A DNA stretch of 64,000 nucleotides from Pseudomonadales bacterium (GTDB taxonomy: Bacteria; Pseudomonadota; Gammaproteobacteria; Pseudomonadales; Halieaceae), in NCBI GenBank assembly GCA_024234815.1, contig JACKNO010000006.1, positions 124,001 to 188,000 of the forward strand, given 5' to 3'. The notes below the pieces were generated by a model that was not told the DNA's origin, did no database searches, and saw nothing but the letters and a program-made list of their open reading frames with translations. Shown in pieces: positions 62,986-64,000 of the stretch (position 1 is the first letter of the stretch; each line of letters opens with the position of its first letter). A program made the position numbers and the translations under genes.

Positions 62986-64000
62986 GCCTGGAACATCCCA
63001 ACGGCGTCATCGCCTGGTTTGCCTATAACCCGGTTGCCGCCAACCTGCTGATGCTGATTATCATGGTGGTCGGCCTGGGTTCAGCTTTCACTATCCAGCG
63101 CGCCATGTTCCCCAGTGTCGATATCGAGGTCATTTTCATTACCGCTCCCTATCCGGGCGCGGCACCCGAAGAGGTCGAACAGGGCGTTGTCCTTAAAATA
63201 GAAGAGGCGATCAACGATCTCGACGGCATCAAGCGGGTGGAGTCTGATGCGTACGAGTCTTTTGCGCGCATTATGATCGAGCCCAATGAGGGCATCGATC
63301 TGGGCAAACTGCTGGATGAGGTACAGAATCGGATCAACGCCATCCAGCACTTCCCCGATGGCGCAGAGGAACCCATCGTACGCCAACCTGAATTGCTGTT
63401 CCCCACGCTTACCCTGCAGTTGTCCGGGAACATTGACGAGCGCGCACTCAAGTCGCTGGCGGACGAAATGCGCCGCGAACTGCTGAGCTTGCCGGAAGTC
63501 TCCTCGGCGGAGGTCGTGGGCGCCCGCGACTATGAGATTTCCGTTGAGATATCTGAACAGTTGCTGCGCGAATACCACCTGACCCTGGGCGATGTGGCCG
63601 ATATCATCGCCGCCTCCTCGCTGGATATTCCCGCGGGCTCCGTGCAGACCCGCAACGGTGACATCATGTTGCGCACACTCGGACAGGCCTACGTGCAGCG
63701 GGACTTCGAGGAGATCGTGCTCAAGACATGGCCCGACGGGACCCGACTGCTGCTGGGAGACATCGCAACCATAGACGACGGTTTCGTGGACGGCAACGGA
63801 TTCACAACCTTCGATGGGCAATACTCGCTGGGCATCAACGTTTTCGCGATGGGCAAGCAGGACATTATCGACACCGCCCAGGCCACCCGCGATTACATGG
63901 AGCAGAAACGCGGGCAACTACCGGAGGGTGTCACCCTCGACGCCTGGCAGGATATCACCTACTACCTCAAGGAAAGGTTGGGGATGATGCTGAAGAACCT
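62982..64000 (+). CDS. RND efflux pump permease, N-terminal part (runs off the right edge)
   Basis: The first 339 residues of an AcrB/MdtB-type proton-driven transporter. The first membrane segment is AANLLMLIIMVVGLGSAF, then the porter domain with FPSVDIEVIFITAPYPGAAP and EEVEQGVVLKIEEAINDLDG, family features of RND pumps. It starts with GTG overlapping the adaptor stop by four bases. The full protein should be about 1030 residues. Substrates are unknown. Confidence 0.93.
   Translation, partial: MSLEHPNGVIAWFAYNPVAANLLMLIIMVVGLGSAFTIQRAMFPSVDIEVIFITAPYPGAAPEEVEQGVVLKIEEAINDLDGIKRVESDAYESFARIMIEPNEGIDLGKLLDEVQNRINAIQHFPDGAEEPIVRQPELLFPTLTLQLSGNIDERALKSLADEMRRELLSLPEVSSAEVVGARDYEISVEISEQLLREYHLTLGDVADIIAASSLDIPAGSVQTRNGDIMLRTLGQAYVQRDFEEIVLKTWPDGTRLLLGDIATIDDGFVDGNGFTTFDGQYSLGINVFAMGKQDIIDTAQATRDYMEQKRGQLPEGVTLDAWQDITYYLKERLGMMLKN

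Overview
The window reads as a piece of a chromosome from a marine-type gammaproteobacterium, most likely of the OM60/NOR5 (Halieaceae, Cellvibrionales) kind. This is an inference from G+C-rich coding, from a Pseudomonas-like order of the rpsB-to-dnaE block, and from the accessory content (TonB-dependent receptor, sulfatase, PEP-CTERM-type protein, fatty-acid or steroid-like catabolic enzymes). No tRNA, rRNA, CRISPR array, insertion sequence, prophage or integrase was seen. Genes are tightly packed and the only gaps of about 300 bases or more are the regions before 7404, 9631 and 29854.

Layout. 1-7400 is a mixed catabolic and accessory stretch: start of a CaiB/BaiF CoA-transferase, a sodium:solute symporter broken by one frameshift, a class V aminotransferase-like protein, a Rieske oxygenase, HMG-CoA lyase, an SGNH-like secreted protein and a protein with a C-terminal sorting tail. 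7690-11040 holds an arylsulfatase, a small unknown protein behind a textbook sigma-54 promoter, a DUF1244 protein and an SDR enzyme. 11076-29544 (minus strand) is the conserved rpsB-tsf-pyrH-frr-uppS-cdsA-dxr-rseP-bamA-skp-lpxD-fabZ-lpxA-lpxB-rnhB-dnaE block, joining translation, isoprenoid, phospholipid, lipid A and outer-membrane assembly genes. On the other side of a divergent promoter region lie map-glnD-dapC-nth, then a yffB-like gene with dapD and dapE. dapA with bamC follows near 46-47 kb, so four steps of the succinylase lysine/diaminopimelate route are in one window.

38.7-45 kb carries an SDR, rsmJ and a two-gene unit made of a divergent class III nucleotide-cyclase-like protein and an HD protein with a class I phosphodiesterase-like metal signature. 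I regard this as the best candidate for an undescribed system here. It is followed by an LRR lipoprotein, an LpxL-like acyltransferase and a YycJ-type metallo-beta-lactamase fold protein. 47.2-51.4 kb encodes a DUF3806 protein and a four-gene MCE lipid transporter (STAS-fused permease, ATPase, MCE protein, PqiC-type lipoprotein).

51.4-60.6 kb looks like a catabolic neighbourhood for a hydrophobic CoA-activated substrate: SDR, TonB-dependent receptor, SRAP protein, DUF35 plus lipid-transfer thiolase pair, a cytochrome c with a Tat-exported flavoprotein, a NUDT19-like Nudix enzyme and a MaoC-type hydratase. The window ends with an MscS channel behind a strong sigma-70-like promoter and the start of an RND efflux pair.

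Functional calls rest on recognised family motifs read by eye from the translations; no database search was possible.
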